A DNA stretch of 64,000 bases from Faecalibacterium langellae (GCF_002549775.1 NZ_NMTR01000006.1:37284-101283), one strand, 5' to 3'; numbered from the stretch's first letter, positions 51,544 through 59,206 are shown. A program made the numbers and translations. The notes: generated by a model from the letters alone, not told the origin.

Positions 51544-51611
51544 ACGCCATAGGGCGGCTGCCTATGGCGTGGGGACAGGAAAAGGGCGCTGATTTTCACA
51601 TCAGCGCCCTT
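51544..51611. repeat. Two consecutive perfect hairpins near the right end of ICE-B
   Basis: ACGCCATAGG with CCTATGGCGT (51544-51570) and AAGGGCGCTGAT with ATCAGCGCCCTT (51582-51611). They lie about 190 bases before the replication gene and 100 bases inside the right end, in a stretch (51351-51689) without a gene. They could mark the element's replication origin, an insulator or an RNA. Confidence 0.5.
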
Positions 51612-51689
51612 CGTGCCTGTCAGTATGAGATTTTTTGACTTCGTACCGTGTTCCCTGCCTTTGAAAACATTGATTTTACTGACTTTTTC

Positions 51690-51712
51690 ATGTTTTCTTA
51701 TTAGGAGGCGGG
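51690..51712 (-). repeat. Right terminal inverted repeat of ICE-B
   Basis: Reverse complement of the left repeat in the shared parts ATGTTTTCTTAT and GGAGGC. It abuts the core GAAAG at 51713-51717. Confidence 0.7.
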
Positions 51713-51730
51713 GAAAGCCGTTCCCTTTTT
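51713..51730 (+). other. attR: core plus right half of the host terminator
   Basis: GAAA followed by GCCGTTCCCTTTTT (51717-51730), the exact complement of the left host half at 24447-24460. It ends two bases before the stop codon of the peptide deformylase gene (read on the minus strand). Confidence 0.8.
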
Positions 51731-51732
51731 GT

Positions 51733-52143
51733 TTAAATCAATATTCCCTCGCAATGGTCCATCTCGTGCTGGATGATCTGCGCCGTCCAGCCGGTGAAGG
51801 TCTTGATGCGCGGCTTGCCCTCCGCCGTCTGGTACTGCACCTTGATGCTCTGCCAGCGCTTCGCTTTGCGCACGCCTTCCAGCGAGAGGCAGCCCTCCTC
51901 GGCTTCATAGGGCCCGGATCTTTTCAGGATGACCGGGTTGAACAGCACCAGATATCCGTCCTCGGATTCCACCGCGATGATGCACTTTGCCTCGCCGATC
52001 ATGTTCGCCGCCATGCCCACGCACCCGTCCGCATGGGCGGTGAGGGTCTCCAGCAGGTCGCGGGCAATGGGCGCGTCCTCCGGCGTGGCAGGCGCGGACT
52101 TCTGTGCCAGAAACAGCGGGTCGCGGTTGATGGGTCGAATCAT
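51733..52143 (-). CDS. def: Peptide deformylase, motif I variant
   Basis: A 136-residue metalloenzyme that removes the N-formyl group from nascent proteins. Motif II EGCLSLEG and motif III QIIQHEMDHCEG carry the metal ligands. Motif I reads GVGMAANMIG, with Met where the canonical motif (GxGxAAxQxG) has Gln, a residue that helps hold the reaction intermediate. It may be a divergent or secondary deformylase. It follows brnQ by 10 bases and is cotranscribed with it. Its terminator was split by ICE-B. Confidence 0.87.
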   Translation of the reverse strand: MIRPINRDPLFLAQKSAPATPEDAPIARDLLETLTAHADGCVGMAANMIGEAKCIIAVESEDGYLVLFNPVILKRSGPYEAEEGCLSLEGVRKAKRWQSIKVQYQTAEGKPRIKTFTGWTAQIIQHEMDHCEGILI

Positions 52144-52153
52144 AAAAGATACC

Positions 52154-53425
52154 TCACTTTTTCAACAAAATGCCAATGATAAATCCCGCCGCTGCGGGCA
52201 GTACCCAGCCGAAGCCCAGCCCGGCCAGGGGCAGGGCGTTTGCAAGGGTCGACAGCGGGCCCAGGGGCAGGGCGGCGGCGATGCTCTGCACGGCGGTGCA
52301 GCCCACGCACAGCGGGTAGACCGCCCGGCGGCGCTCCAGCCCCGGCACGAAGGAAAGGGTGATCAGCACGATGGCTGCGGGGTAGATGGCGTTCAGCACC
52401 GGGGTGGACAGCCGGATGATGCCCGCCAGCCCCAGGTTCGAGATGAGCATGCTGGCCGCCGCGAAAAAGGCCGCGATGGCCGGGTAGGGGATGCGGGGCA
52501 GCAGCTGGTGGAAGTACTGCCCCACGCAGGCGATGAGCCCCACGCAGGTGTTGAAGCAGGCAATGACGAAGATGGCCGCGACAAGCACCAGCCCCGCCCG
52601 GCCGAACAGGTCCTGCGCCAGGGCGGTGAGCACCTCGGCACCGGTGGCAAGGCCCGGGTGCACGGCCCCGGTCTGGGCACCGGCGTGGCCCAGCATGACG
52701 TAGACGGCCAGCAGCAGCCCGCCCGCGATGAACCCGGCGCGGATGGTGCCCCGCTCCACGGCCGGGCCTTCGGTGATGCCCCGGGCCCGGATGTTCAGCG
52801 CGATCACCGCCCCGAAGTTCAGCCCGGCCAGGGTGTCCATGGTCTGGTAGCCGTACAGGATGCCCTGGGCGGCGGGCAGGGAAACATATTCCGCGCTGGG
52901 CGCGGCATAGTGGGCCGTCAGCGGGTGGGCAAGGCACCCGGCGAACAGCACCACGATCAGCCCGATCAGGCAGGGGCAGAGGATGCGGCCCAGCAGGTCG
53001 GTGAGTTTGTCCGGGTGTAGGGCCACGCAGAAGGCTGCCGTGAAGAACAACACCGAGTAGATCAGCTGCAGCCCGGCCCCGCCGCCCACCAGCGGCACCA
53101 GCATCTGGAACGAGGTGCTGGCCGTGCGCGGGATGGCAAGGCAGGGCCCGATGGAGAGATACACCAGCACGGTGAACACCGGCGCAAAGAGCGGGTGCAC
53201 CCGGCTGGCCAGTTTGTCCAGGCCCCCGGCCCTTGCCACGGCCACGACGCCCGCGATGGGCAGGCCGATGGCGCTGACCGCAAGCCCCGCGAAGGCGGGC
53301 CACAGGTTCGCCCCGGCCTGCGCGCCCAGGTGCGGCGGGAAGATCAGATTGCCCGCCCCGAAGAACATGGAAAACAACGTGAACCCGACCAATAACAGGT
53401 TCCTGCCGGAAAGTTTCTGCTGCAT
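52154..53425 (-). CDS. brnQ: Branched-chain amino acid carrier BrnQ
   Basis: A 423-residue sodium- or proton-coupled carrier for Leu, Ile and Val (LIVCS family) with about twelve membrane spans. The N-terminal signature is LLLVGFTLFSMFFGAGNLIF and later GYQTMDTLAGLNFGAVIALN. The ATG at 53425 has GAGGGG upstream. First gene of a two-gene operon with def. Confidence 0.93.
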   Translation of the reverse strand: MQQKLSGRNLLLVGFTLFSMFFGAGNLIFPPHLGAQAGANLWPAFAGLAVSAIGLPIAGVVAVARAGGLDKLASRVHPLFAPVFTVLVYLSIGPCLAIPRTASTSFQMLVPLVGGGAGLQLIYSVLFFTAAFCVALHPDKLTDLLGRILCPCLIGLIVVLFAGCLAHPLTAHYAAPSAEYVSLPAAQGILYGYQTMDTLAGLNFGAVIALNIRARGITEGPAVERGTIRAGFIAGGLLLAVYVMLGHAGAQTGAVHPGLATGAEVLTALAQDLFGRAGLVLVAAIFVIACFNTCVGLIACVGQYFHQLLPRIPYPAIAAFFAAASMLISNLGLAGIIRLSTPVLNAIYPAAIVLITLSFVPGLERRRAVYPLCVGCTAVQSIAAALPLGPLSTLANALPLAGLGFGWVLPAAAGFIIGILLKK

Positions 53426-53478
53426 GTGCACCCCTCGTTTCTGCTCCGCAGCGCGCGGCACTGCGGTGGATACTTTCC

Positions 53479-53507
53479 AGTGTATCGTTTTACGGCTTTC
53501 ATGTCAA
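53479..53507 (-). promoter_or_regulatory. Promoter of brnQ-def
   Basis: On the minus strand: TTGACA, 17-base spacer, TACACT, about 50 bases before the BrnQ ATG. Confidence 0.75.
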
Positions 53508-53633
53508 GGAAAGAAAACATGAAGAAATGTAATGACGGGCATGACGCCTGCTGATGGGCGGTGATGCAGCGGTCATTGGCTTTTGCGGCGCGGGGTGTTA
53601 TACTTATTTATAATAGGAATAGGTGCAAAATCG

Positions 53634-53662
53634 TTGCGGGCAGCGCAAAACTATGTTACAAT
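53634..53662 (+). promoter_or_regulatory. Promoter of toxin 2, with long leader
   Basis: TTGCGG, 17-base spacer, TACAAT. The spacer end and -10 (CTATGTTACAAT) resemble the toxin 1 promoter (TTATGTTAAAAT). The leader runs about 185 bases, begins with a hairpin CCACCCC/GGGGTGG and contains GGTGGTCATGCT as in toxin 1. No other gene is visible in 53508-53854. Confidence 0.6.
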
Positions 53663-53854
53663 AAAAAAGCCACCCCGGTTGGGGTGGTGGATAGGTGCTG
53701 CCTGCATCACAGGTGGTCATGCTCCCTCCGGCAAGCGTCGGGGGATGTGAATTATTGTTAAGGAACACGGGCCCTGGCCCCAACGGCATTTCTTCTGCCA
53801 CTGGCATTGGAGTGCCGCTGCCCCCGTTCGCAAACGCGAAAGGGGGGATGCTTC

Positions 53855-53965
53855 ATGGTGTGGAACGATGTTATGCAGCTGCTTCTCGTCATCGGCGGGA
53901 CGGTCGGCCTTACATTCAAAATCTCATGGGCAATCTTTCAGGAGATCCATAACAATAAGAAATGA
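53855..53965 (+). CDS. Putative holin-like type I toxin 2, 36 aa
   Basis: The peptide reads MVWNDVMQLLLVIGGTVGLT and then a second hydrophobic half with a basic end (IHNNKK). GGGGGG lies seven bases upstream. The TGA stop lies in the terminator stem: AATGACCGC (53961-53969) pairs with GCGGTCATT (53991-53999). A convergent small RNA from 54059-54087 overlaps the 3' end. The design is identical to the locus at 12.5-12.9 kb. An ATG seven bases earlier in another frame gives a polar, implausible peptide. Confidence 0.7.
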   Translation: MVWNDVMQLLLVIGGTVGLTFKISWAIFQEIHNNKK

Positions 53966-54052
53966 CCGCCCACAGTCTTCCAAACGCTGAGCGGTCATTC
54001 TTATTGACTATCTAGCTGAGGGGAGCTGACCATTGCGGGCAGCACCTTTTCT
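53955..54052 (-). ncRNA. Putative type I antitoxin small RNA 2
   Basis: About 95-100 bases from the promoter at 54059-54087 to the shared terminator stem. It begins ACAAACAGAA as small RNA 1 does and aligns with it along nearly its whole length, including GGTCAGCT and the TGACCGC/GCGGTCA stem. It overlaps the 3' end of the toxin 2 message. Function is inferred. Confidence 0.65.
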
Positions 54053-54058
54053 GTTTGT

Positions 54059-54087
54059 AGTATAGTGTTTTTTTGCAGGGATGTCAA
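54059..54087 (-). promoter_or_regulatory. Promoter of antitoxin small RNA 2
   Basis: On the minus strand: TTGACA, 17-base spacer, TATACT, followed by ACAAACAG. Both hexamers and the first transcribed bases equal those of the small RNA 1 promoter. Confidence 0.8.
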
Positions 54088-54097
54088 GAGGGGTTCT

Positions 54098-54871
54098 ATG
54101 ACGGGAACGGGTTCGAAACAGCTTTTCCGCCGCGCGGGTGCGGTGGTGTTCTGGCTGGCGGTGTGGCAGTGCGCCGCCATGGCCATTGGGCAGGAGGTGT
54201 TCCTGGTGTCGCCGGTGCAGGCGCTGCGCACCCTGCTGGAGCTGCTGCCGCAGGCGGCGTTCTGGCGGCGGGTGGGCTTCAGCTCCGGGCGCATCCTGCT
54301 GGGCTTCGGGCTGGGCGCGGCGGCGGGCACCCTGCTGGCCGCTGCCGCCGAGCTTTCCCCCCTGGCCGACACCCTGCTGGCCCCGGTGATGCAGCTGGTG
54401 AAGGCCACGCCGGTGGCAAGCTTCATCATTCTGGCGCTGGTGTGGGTGCGGGGGTCGTCGCTTTCGGTGCTCATCAGCTTTCTCATGGTGCTGCCGGTGC
54501 TCTGCGGCGCGGTGCGCACCGGCATCCGCGGCGCGGACGTGCAGCTGCGGGAGATGGCGCGGGTGTTCCGGCTGCCGCTTGGCCGCCGCCTGCGGGCCAT
54601 CTGGCTGCCTGCGGTGCTCCCGGCCTTCCGGCAGGGGTGCAGCGTGGCGTTGGGCATCTGCTGGAAAAGCGGCATCGCGGCCGAGGTGATCGGCCTGCCC
54701 AACGGCTCCATCGGCGACGCGCTCTACCGGGCCAAGATCACCCTTTCCACCGGGGAGCTGTTCGCCTGGACCTTTGTCATCATCCTGCTGAGCACGGGGT
54801 TCGAAAAGCTGTTCCTGGCCCTGCTGGACCGGGCCGCAAAGGCTGTGACGGGGGAGGTGCCATCATGCTGA
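54098..54871 (+). CDS. ABC transporter permease (SsuC/TauC/ThiX type)
   Basis: A 257-residue permease with five or six membrane spans. GRILLGFGLGAAAGTLLAAA and the cytoplasmic loop VQLREMARVFRLPLGRRLRA, with LGICWKSGIAAEVIGLPNG, match importers for sulfonates, nitrate or thiamine precursors. The ATG at 54098 is preceded by GAGGGG. The ATPase gene overlaps it by seven bases. No binding protein is encoded next to it, so the substrate cannot be named. Confidence 0.87.
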   Translation: MTGTGSKQLFRRAGAVVFWLAVWQCAAMAIGQEVFLVSPVQALRTLLELLPQAAFWRRVGFSSGRILLGFGLGAAAGTLLAAAAELSPLADTLLAPVMQLVKATPVASFIILALVWVRGSSLSVLISFLMVLPVLCGAVRTGIRGADVQLREMARVFRLPLGRRLRAIWLPAVLPAFRQGCSVALGICWKSGIAAEVIGLPNGSIGDALYRAKITLSTGELFAWTFVIILLSTGFEKLFLALLDRAAKAVTGEVPSC

Positions 54872-55440
54872 AGATCGACGGGCTGGAAAAACGCTTCGGC
54901 GAGAAGGTGCTGTTCCGGAGCCTGAGCTTGACCGTGGACGGCCCGGCGGTGCTGTGGGCCCCCAGCGGCTGGGGCAAGACCACCCTGCTGCGCATCCTCA
55001 TGGGGCTGGAAGCGCCCACCGCAGGCGCGGTGCAGGGCGCGGGCCGGGTGAGCGCCGTGTTCCAGGAAGACCGCCTGTGCCCGCAGCTCACCGCGCTGCA
55101 GAACGTGCTGCTGGTGCTGCCCGGGGCGGGGGAGCGGTATGCCCCGGCGGTCACGGCAGATTTCGCGCGCCTTGGCATGGATGCCGCCGCCCTGGCCCTG
55201 CCTGTGGCAAAGCTTTCCGGCGGGCAGAAGCGCCGCACGGCCCTGCTGCGGGCGCTGTGGGCCGAGGGCGACACCCTGCTTTTGGACGAGCCCTTCACCG
55301 GTATGGACCCGCAGACGCTGGCGGCGGCTGCCGCCCTTTTGCAGGAGCGCTGCGCGGGCAGGCCCACCCTGCTTGCCACCCACGACCGTGCCGCCATCGC
55401 CGCCTTGGGCTGGCCGGTGATCGAGCTGGAGAAACAGTAA
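54865..55440 (+). CDS. ABC transporter ATPase, short form
   Basis: A 191-residue ATPase pairing with the permease. Walker A reads APSGWGKTT, with Ala in place of the first Gly of GxxGxGKT. The Q-loop is VSAVFQEDRLCP, the signature LSGGQKRR and Walker B TLLLDEPFTG; the switch His is in LLATHDRA. It is about 50 residues shorter than typical nitrate/taurine ATPases, mostly missing the C-terminal part after the H-loop. GGGGAGG lies upstream, inside the end of the permease gene. Confidence 0.9.
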   Translation: MLKIDGLEKRFGEKVLFRSLSLTVDGPAVLWAPSGWGKTTLLRILMGLEAPTAGAVQGAGRVSAVFQEDRLCPQLTALQNVLLVLPGAGERYAPAVTADFARLGMDAAALALPVAKLSGGQKRRTALLRALWAEGDTLLLDEPFTGMDPQTLAAAAALLQERCAGRPTLLATHDRAAIAALGWPVIELEKQ

Positions 55441-55482
55441 AGGAAAGAGCAATGGACATGCGTCCATTGCTCTTTCCTTTTT
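55439..55482. terminator. Bidirectional terminator between ABC genes and hemW
   Basis: A perfect inverted repeat of about 19 bases (55439-55457 with 55462-55480, core AGGAAAGAGCAATGGAC) with A and T runs. It serves both convergent units. Confidence 0.9.
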
Positions 55483-55492
55483 ACAGCCAGTT

Positions 55493-56575
55493 TCACAGCA
55501 GCTGTGCCAGGATGCTGTTCTGCACGATGAGTCCGGCCGGAGTGAGGGCGAGGGTGCGGCCGTCGAATTCGGCATAGCCTGCCTTCACGCAGTTTTGCAC
55601 AAAGGCCAGCTGGGCGGTGGAAAACTCTTTGCCGTAGAGCCGCTTGTAGGCGTCCAGTGAGAGGCCTTTGCGCAGCCGCAGCTGCAAAATGAGGTAGTCC
55701 TCGGCCCCACAGCTGCCGTCCATCACCGGGGCGGCTTCGTCGCGCAGGAAGGCGGCGGTGTCCGGCGGGTAATAGAACCGTTTGCCGCCCATGCAGGAGT
55801 GGGCCGCCGGGCCAAGGCCCAGGTAGTCGCCGCAGTCCCAGTAGATGAGGTTGTGGCGGCCCTCGAAGCCCGGCTTTGCGAAGTTGGAGATCTCATACTG
55901 GCGGTAGCCGTGGTGCTCCAGCTGCTCCACCGCGTAGAGGTAGAAGTCGGCGGCTTCGTCGCCGGTGGGCAGGCCTTCCGGCGGGCGTTTGCCGAAGGCG
56001 GAGTCCGGCTCGATCTTTAAAAGGTAAGCGGAAATGTGGGTGGCCCCGCCGCCCTCGATCAGCTCCAGGGTCTCGTCGAACTCGGCCTGGGTGTAGTGGG
56101 GCAGCGCCAGCATGATGTCGCCGCTGATGTTCTCAAACCCCGCCTGCCGCGCCATGGCAAAGGCGGCCCGGGCCTGTTTGGCCGTGTGGGGGCGGCCCAG
56201 GGTGCGCAGCTGGGTGTCCCGGGCGGACTGCACCCCGAAGGAGATGCGGTCCACCCCCGCCGCCCGGAAGCCCGCAAGGCTCTCGGTGGTGACGGTCTCG
56301 GGGTTCGCTTCCAGGGTGATCTCGGCCCCGGGCAGCGGCGCGGCAGCGTCGAGGAGCCGCTTTGCTTGCGCCGGGGTGAGCAGGCTGGGCGTGCCGCCGC
56401 CGAAATAGACCGTATCCGGCCGCAGGGGCGCGCCTGGCGCAAAGCGGGAAAGCTCCCGCAGCAGGGCGTCCACATAGGCGTCCGGCACGCCGCGCTCGCC
56501 GGGGCGGGAGTAGAAATCGCAGTAGCGGCATTTGGAGAAACAATAGGGGATGTGCAGGTAAAGCCCCAGGGACAT
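55493..56575 (-). CDS. hemW: Radical-SAM heme chaperone HemW
   Basis: A 360-residue radical-SAM protein of the HemN/HemW group. The cluster motif is YCFSKCRYCDFYS (Cys12, 16, 19), then DTVYFGGGTPSLL, EANPETVTTE, ISFGVQSARDTQLRTLGRPH and the C-terminal HemW-type region with FAKPGFEGRHNLIYWDCGDY. HemW members bind heme and pass it to target proteins; true coproporphyrinogen dehydrogenases have an extra N-terminal cysteine that is absent here. Single gene. Confidence 0.92.
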   Translation of the reverse strand: MSLGLYLHIPYCFSKCRYCDFYSRPGERGVPDAYVDALLRELSRFAPGAPLRPDTVYFGGGTPSLLTPAQAKRLLDAAAPLPGAEITLEANPETVTTESLAGFRAAGVDRISFGVQSARDTQLRTLGRPHTAKQARAAFAMARQAGFENISGDIMLALPHYTQAEFDETLELIEGGGATHISAYLLKIEPDSAFGKRPPEGLPTGDEAADFYLYAVEQLEHHGYRQYEISNFAKPGFEGRHNLIYWDCGDYLGLGPAAHSCMGGKRFYYPPDTAAFLRDEAAPVMDGSCGAEDYLILQLRLRKGLSLDAYKRLYGKEFSTAQLAFVQNCVKAGYAEFDGRTLALTPAGLIVQNSILAQLL

Positions 56576-56685
56576 ACAAAATCACAGCCTTTTTCATGAA
56601 ACGTTCATTTCTATGCAGTATACTATATTCTGTAGACCGGAGCAAGAGCAAGTGCCCCGGCAGAATAGACTGGAGGAATTCCACG

Positions 56686-57390
56686 ATGGATTACAACAAC
56701 TACAATCGCGGCTACACCGAGCCCACCATGACTTCGGCTGACTATATGACCCGCACCTACCGCTGGATGGCGTGCGGCCTGCTCATCACCTTTGCGGCCG
56801 CGTTCGTCACGGCCACCACCCCGCTGATCTATGTGGTGGATTCGCTTTACCTGCTGTTCACCATCGCCGAGCTGGCGCTGGTGTTCATGCTCAGCAGCCG
56901 GGTGCAGAACATGTCGGTGGGCGGCGCACGGGCCACCTTCTTCGGCTACGCAGTGCTCAACGGCATGGTGCTGAGCTACTACTTCCTGCTGTTTGACGTG
57001 AGCACCCTGGTGCTGGCCTTCCTGGCCACGGCGCTCTACTTCGGGCTGATGGCCGTCTACGGCACCACCACCCACAAAGACCTCTCCGGCTGGGGCCCGA
57101 AGCTGATGCTGGGCCTCATCGCCCTGCTGGCCACTGGCTTCGTCGGGATGCTGTTCGGCATGGGCTTCGGTGCCACGGTGCTGTACAGCGGCATCGGCCT
57201 GGTGGTGTTCATGCTGCTCACCGCCTACGACACCCAGAAGCTGAGCCAGATGTACGCCTACTACGCCTACGACAGCGAGCTGGCCGAGAAGGCTTCCATC
57301 TACGGCGCACTGACCCTGTACCTGGACTTCATCAACATCTTCCTGTATGTGGTGCGTCTGCTGGGCATGAACAACCGCCGCCGCAGCTGA
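56686..57390 (+). CDS. Bax inhibitor-1/YccA family membrane protein
   Basis: A 234-residue protein with seven hydrophobic segments and a Tyr/Asn-rich N-terminal tail (DYNNYNRGYTEPTMTSADYM). Family features include RTYRWMACGLLITFAAAFVT, NGMVLSYYFLLFD and the C-terminal YDTQKLSQMYAYYAYDSELA with DFINIFLYVVRLLG. These proteins act as pH-sensitive calcium leak channels in studied cases. GGAGGAA lies upstream of the ATG at 56686. The recombinase frame of IME-C runs antisense into its last 59 bases. Confidence 0.92.
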   Translation: MDYNNYNRGYTEPTMTSADYMTRTYRWMACGLLITFAAAFVTATTPLIYVVDSLYLLFTIAELALVFMLSSRVQNMSVGGARATFFGYAVLNGMVLSYYFLLFDVSTLVLAFLATALYFGLMAVYGTTTHKDLSGWGPKLMLGLIALLATGFVGMLFGMGFGATVLYSGIGLVVFMLLTAYDTQKLSQMYAYYAYDSELAEKASIYGALTLYLDFINIFLYVVRLLGMNNRRRS

Positions 57391-59206
57391 TCTTTTCCCC
57401 GCGATGCAAAAGGCGCTCTCCCCGCGAAGGGAGGGTGCCTTTTTTGCTGCGCAGCCCGCCCGGCAGGGGAGCAGGCGGTGTTTTGCGCCCGGCCGGAAGC
57501 AACAGATAAAACAAAAAAGCAGCCTCTGCTGAAGCTGCCGTAACAGTAGTCCTCTTGTTAGCCGTTCTTCCTACGGGTTGGGAACCGCGGGCTAAGCAAC
57601 AGCCCACTGGGCTGATTGCTTCCCCTGCTAACGCAGGGCCGCCCTGTTCAAGTCCTCTTATCCGCTGTTGCAGCTGACGAAAACTATGCATATAAAACAA
57701 AAAAGACAGCTTACAAAAAGCTGTCTCTCTTGGTGCAGTAAAGCAATCCAAATCCGAACCATTTTCCTTTGATGCGGCTTGGGCCGCTTCCTCAAACGTG
57801 ATGGTCTGTGTACCTTCTTTATAGTTAAAGGTTATCAAAACCTTATCATCGTACAGATAAATCGAATTGATGAACGTATCCACCAACGCTTGCCTCTGGT
57901 CTTTCAGGCTCATGTCCAGTTTACGGAAGCGCATCAGCCAGAAACGGATAAATTCCTCTTTGATTTTTGGCTTTGCCAGCTTTTCTTCCGCAATGCGGGC
58001 TTCAAGCTCACGCTTGGTTTCTTCGAGCTGTTCCAACCGTTCCTTGGTGGAACTGGTGAGGATTCCGGCTTGAATTGCGTTGAGCATATTCTGGATACCC
58101 GATTCTGCATCCCGGAGCTGTTTCTCATAGAGAGGAAGGTTGGTGTTCTCTCGGTCTTGCAGCTCCATGACCTTGGCGATAATGGATTCCATGGCGGCAT
58201 CGTCCCGGACAAGCTGCATGGTCTGGTTCACCACCAGATCTTCCAGCCACTGTTTGCGGACAGTTTTCTTCTTGCAGCCCTTCTTCTTTTTGGCCGTGGC
58301 ACATTTATAGTAGCGGTGGACTTCTCCCGTCCGGCTTGTGCCGCTTTCGCCAAACATCAGCGCACCGCAGCAACCACAGTGCAGCTTGGTTGTCAGCAGG
58401 TAATCGTCCTCTGCCTTTCTTCGGGCAGGGGCTTTCTTGTTTTTGGCAATCTTTTCCTGCACATCATCGAACAGTTCCAGCGGCACGATGGGCGGAATCG
58501 CATCCGGCACGACCACATCCCGGAATTTCAGTTCTCCGATATAACGCCGGTTTTTGAGCATGTGCTCCACGCTGTTGTAAGTAAATTCGCCTCCGACCGG
58601 GTTCTTGATGCCGTTTTCATTCAGCCAGTCCCGAATCTCTTTCATCGTGAGGCCATCCCGATACTTCGTGAACGATTCCAGCACGAAAGGGGAGGCAAGC
58701 GGGTCGATGTGAAATTTCCGCTCGGAATCCAGCGTATATCCAAACGTTCCACGACCACCGTTGCAGCGGCCTTTCAGGATGTTCTCTGTCTGTCCACGGA
58801 CAACCTTTTCGGCAAGGTCGGCAGAGTAGTATTCTGCATAGCCCTCCAGAACCGATTCCAGAATGATACCCTCTGGCCCCTCGGAGATGATCTCCGTAGC
58901 CGACATGAGCTTGACACCGTTCTTCTTCAGCTGGGTCTTATACCGGGCACTGTCGTAGCGATTCCGGGCAAAGCGGTCAAGTTTCCAGACCAGAACAATA
59001 TCAAACAGCTTCTTGTCGCTGTCCTTTATCATCTGTTGGAATTGAGGGCGATTATCCGTCTTGGCAGAGATGGCGCGGTCAATGTAGTGCTTGACGATAG
59101 TGATGTCATTCTTTTCGGCATAGGCCGTGCATTCACGAATCTGGCCTTCGATGGATTCTTCGCGCTGGTTATCACTGGAATAGCGGGCGTAGATCACAGC
59201 GGTCAT
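57332..59206 (-). CDS. Serine recombinase of IME-C, with abnormal C-terminal extension
   Basis: Integrase-type large serine recombinase. It begins MTAVIYARYSSDNQREESIE (nucleophile Ser10) and has VWKLDRFARNRYDSARYKTQ, a recombinase domain (DGLTMKEIRDWLNENGIKNP), a zinc ribbon (LHCGCCGALMFGES through CATAKKKKGCKKKTV) and a coiled coil. The expected end is near SDLDCFTAP (about 57740). No stop follows there: the frame continues through the gene's own terminator (57692-57726), through the candidate RNA and into the antisense of the BI-1 gene, adding about 130 odd residues. Transcripts ending at the terminator would lack a stop codon. GAGGTG lies six bases before the ATG. Confidence 0.85.
   Translation of the reverse strand: MTAVIYARYSSDNQREESIEGQIRECTAYAEKNDITIVKHYIDRAISAKTDNRPQFQQMIKDSDKKLFDIVLVWKLDRFARNRYDSARYKTQLKKNGVKLMSATEIISEGPEGIILESVLEGYAEYYSADLAEKVVRGQTENILKGRCNGGRGTFGYTLDSERKFHIDPLASPFVLESFTKYRDGLTMKEIRDWLNENGIKNPVGGEFTYNSVEHMLKNRRYIGELKFRDVVVPDAIPPIVPLELFDDVQEKIAKNKKAPARRKAEDDYLLTTKLHCGCCGALMFGESGTSRTGEVHRYYKCATAKKKKGCKKKTVRKQWLEDLVVNQTMQLVRDDAAMESIIAKVMELQDRENTNLPLYEKQLRDAESGIQNMLNAIQAGILTSSTKERLEQLEETKRELEARIAEEKLAKPKIKEEFIRFWLMRFRKLDMSLKDQRQALVDTFINSIYLYDDKVLITFNYKEGTQTITFEEAAQAASKENGSDLDCFTAPRETAFCKLSFLFYMHSFRQLQQRIRGLEQGGPALAGEAISPVGCCLARGSQPVGRTANKRTTVTAASAEAAFLFYLLLPAGRKTPPAPLPGGLRSKKGTLPSRGERLLHRGEKISCGGGCSCPADAPHTGRC
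57408..57446 (+). terminator. Terminator of the BI-1 gene
   Basis: AAAGGCGCTCTCCC pairs with GGGAGGGTGCCTTT, with mismatches, followed by TTTT. Confidence 0.7.
57511..57678 (-). ncRNA. Candidate structured RNA with intrinsic terminator
   Basis: On the minus strand a closing stem GCTGC-AACAG (57665-57674) pairs with CTGTT and GCAGC (57534-57546). Inside, an internal bubble carries AAGAGGAC on both sides. Two strong hairpins follow: CCCTGC/GCAGGG and AAGCAATCAGCCC/GGGCTGTTGCTT. The element ends in the terminator GCAGC/GCTGC plus TTTTTT (57513-57538). No protein is plausible here. The overall plan (closing stem, large bubble, terminal hairpins, about 165 bases) is loosely that of 6S RNA, but I do not recognise the sequence. 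Confidence 0.45.
57692..57726 (-). terminator. Terminator inside the IME-C recombinase frame
   Basis: On the minus strand AGACAGCTT pairs with AAGCTGTCT, followed by TTTTTTGTTTTAT. It interrupts the open frame of the recombinase, which has no stop codon before it. Confidence 0.8.

Noticed and set aside
53695..53952. 85-codon plus-strand frame overlapping toxin 2
   Set aside because: It runs through the toxin leader and yields a polar, Arg-rich sequence. The hydrophobic frame from 53855 has the better-placed start, and its stop lies in the terminator as at the paralogous locus.
57511..57678. The candidate RNA considered as SRP RNA, RNase P RNA or tmRNA
   Set aside because: It lacks the GGAAGGAAGC-type tetraloop region of SRP RNA, the conserved GAGGAAAGTCC core of RNase P and a tRNA-like end with a resume frame.
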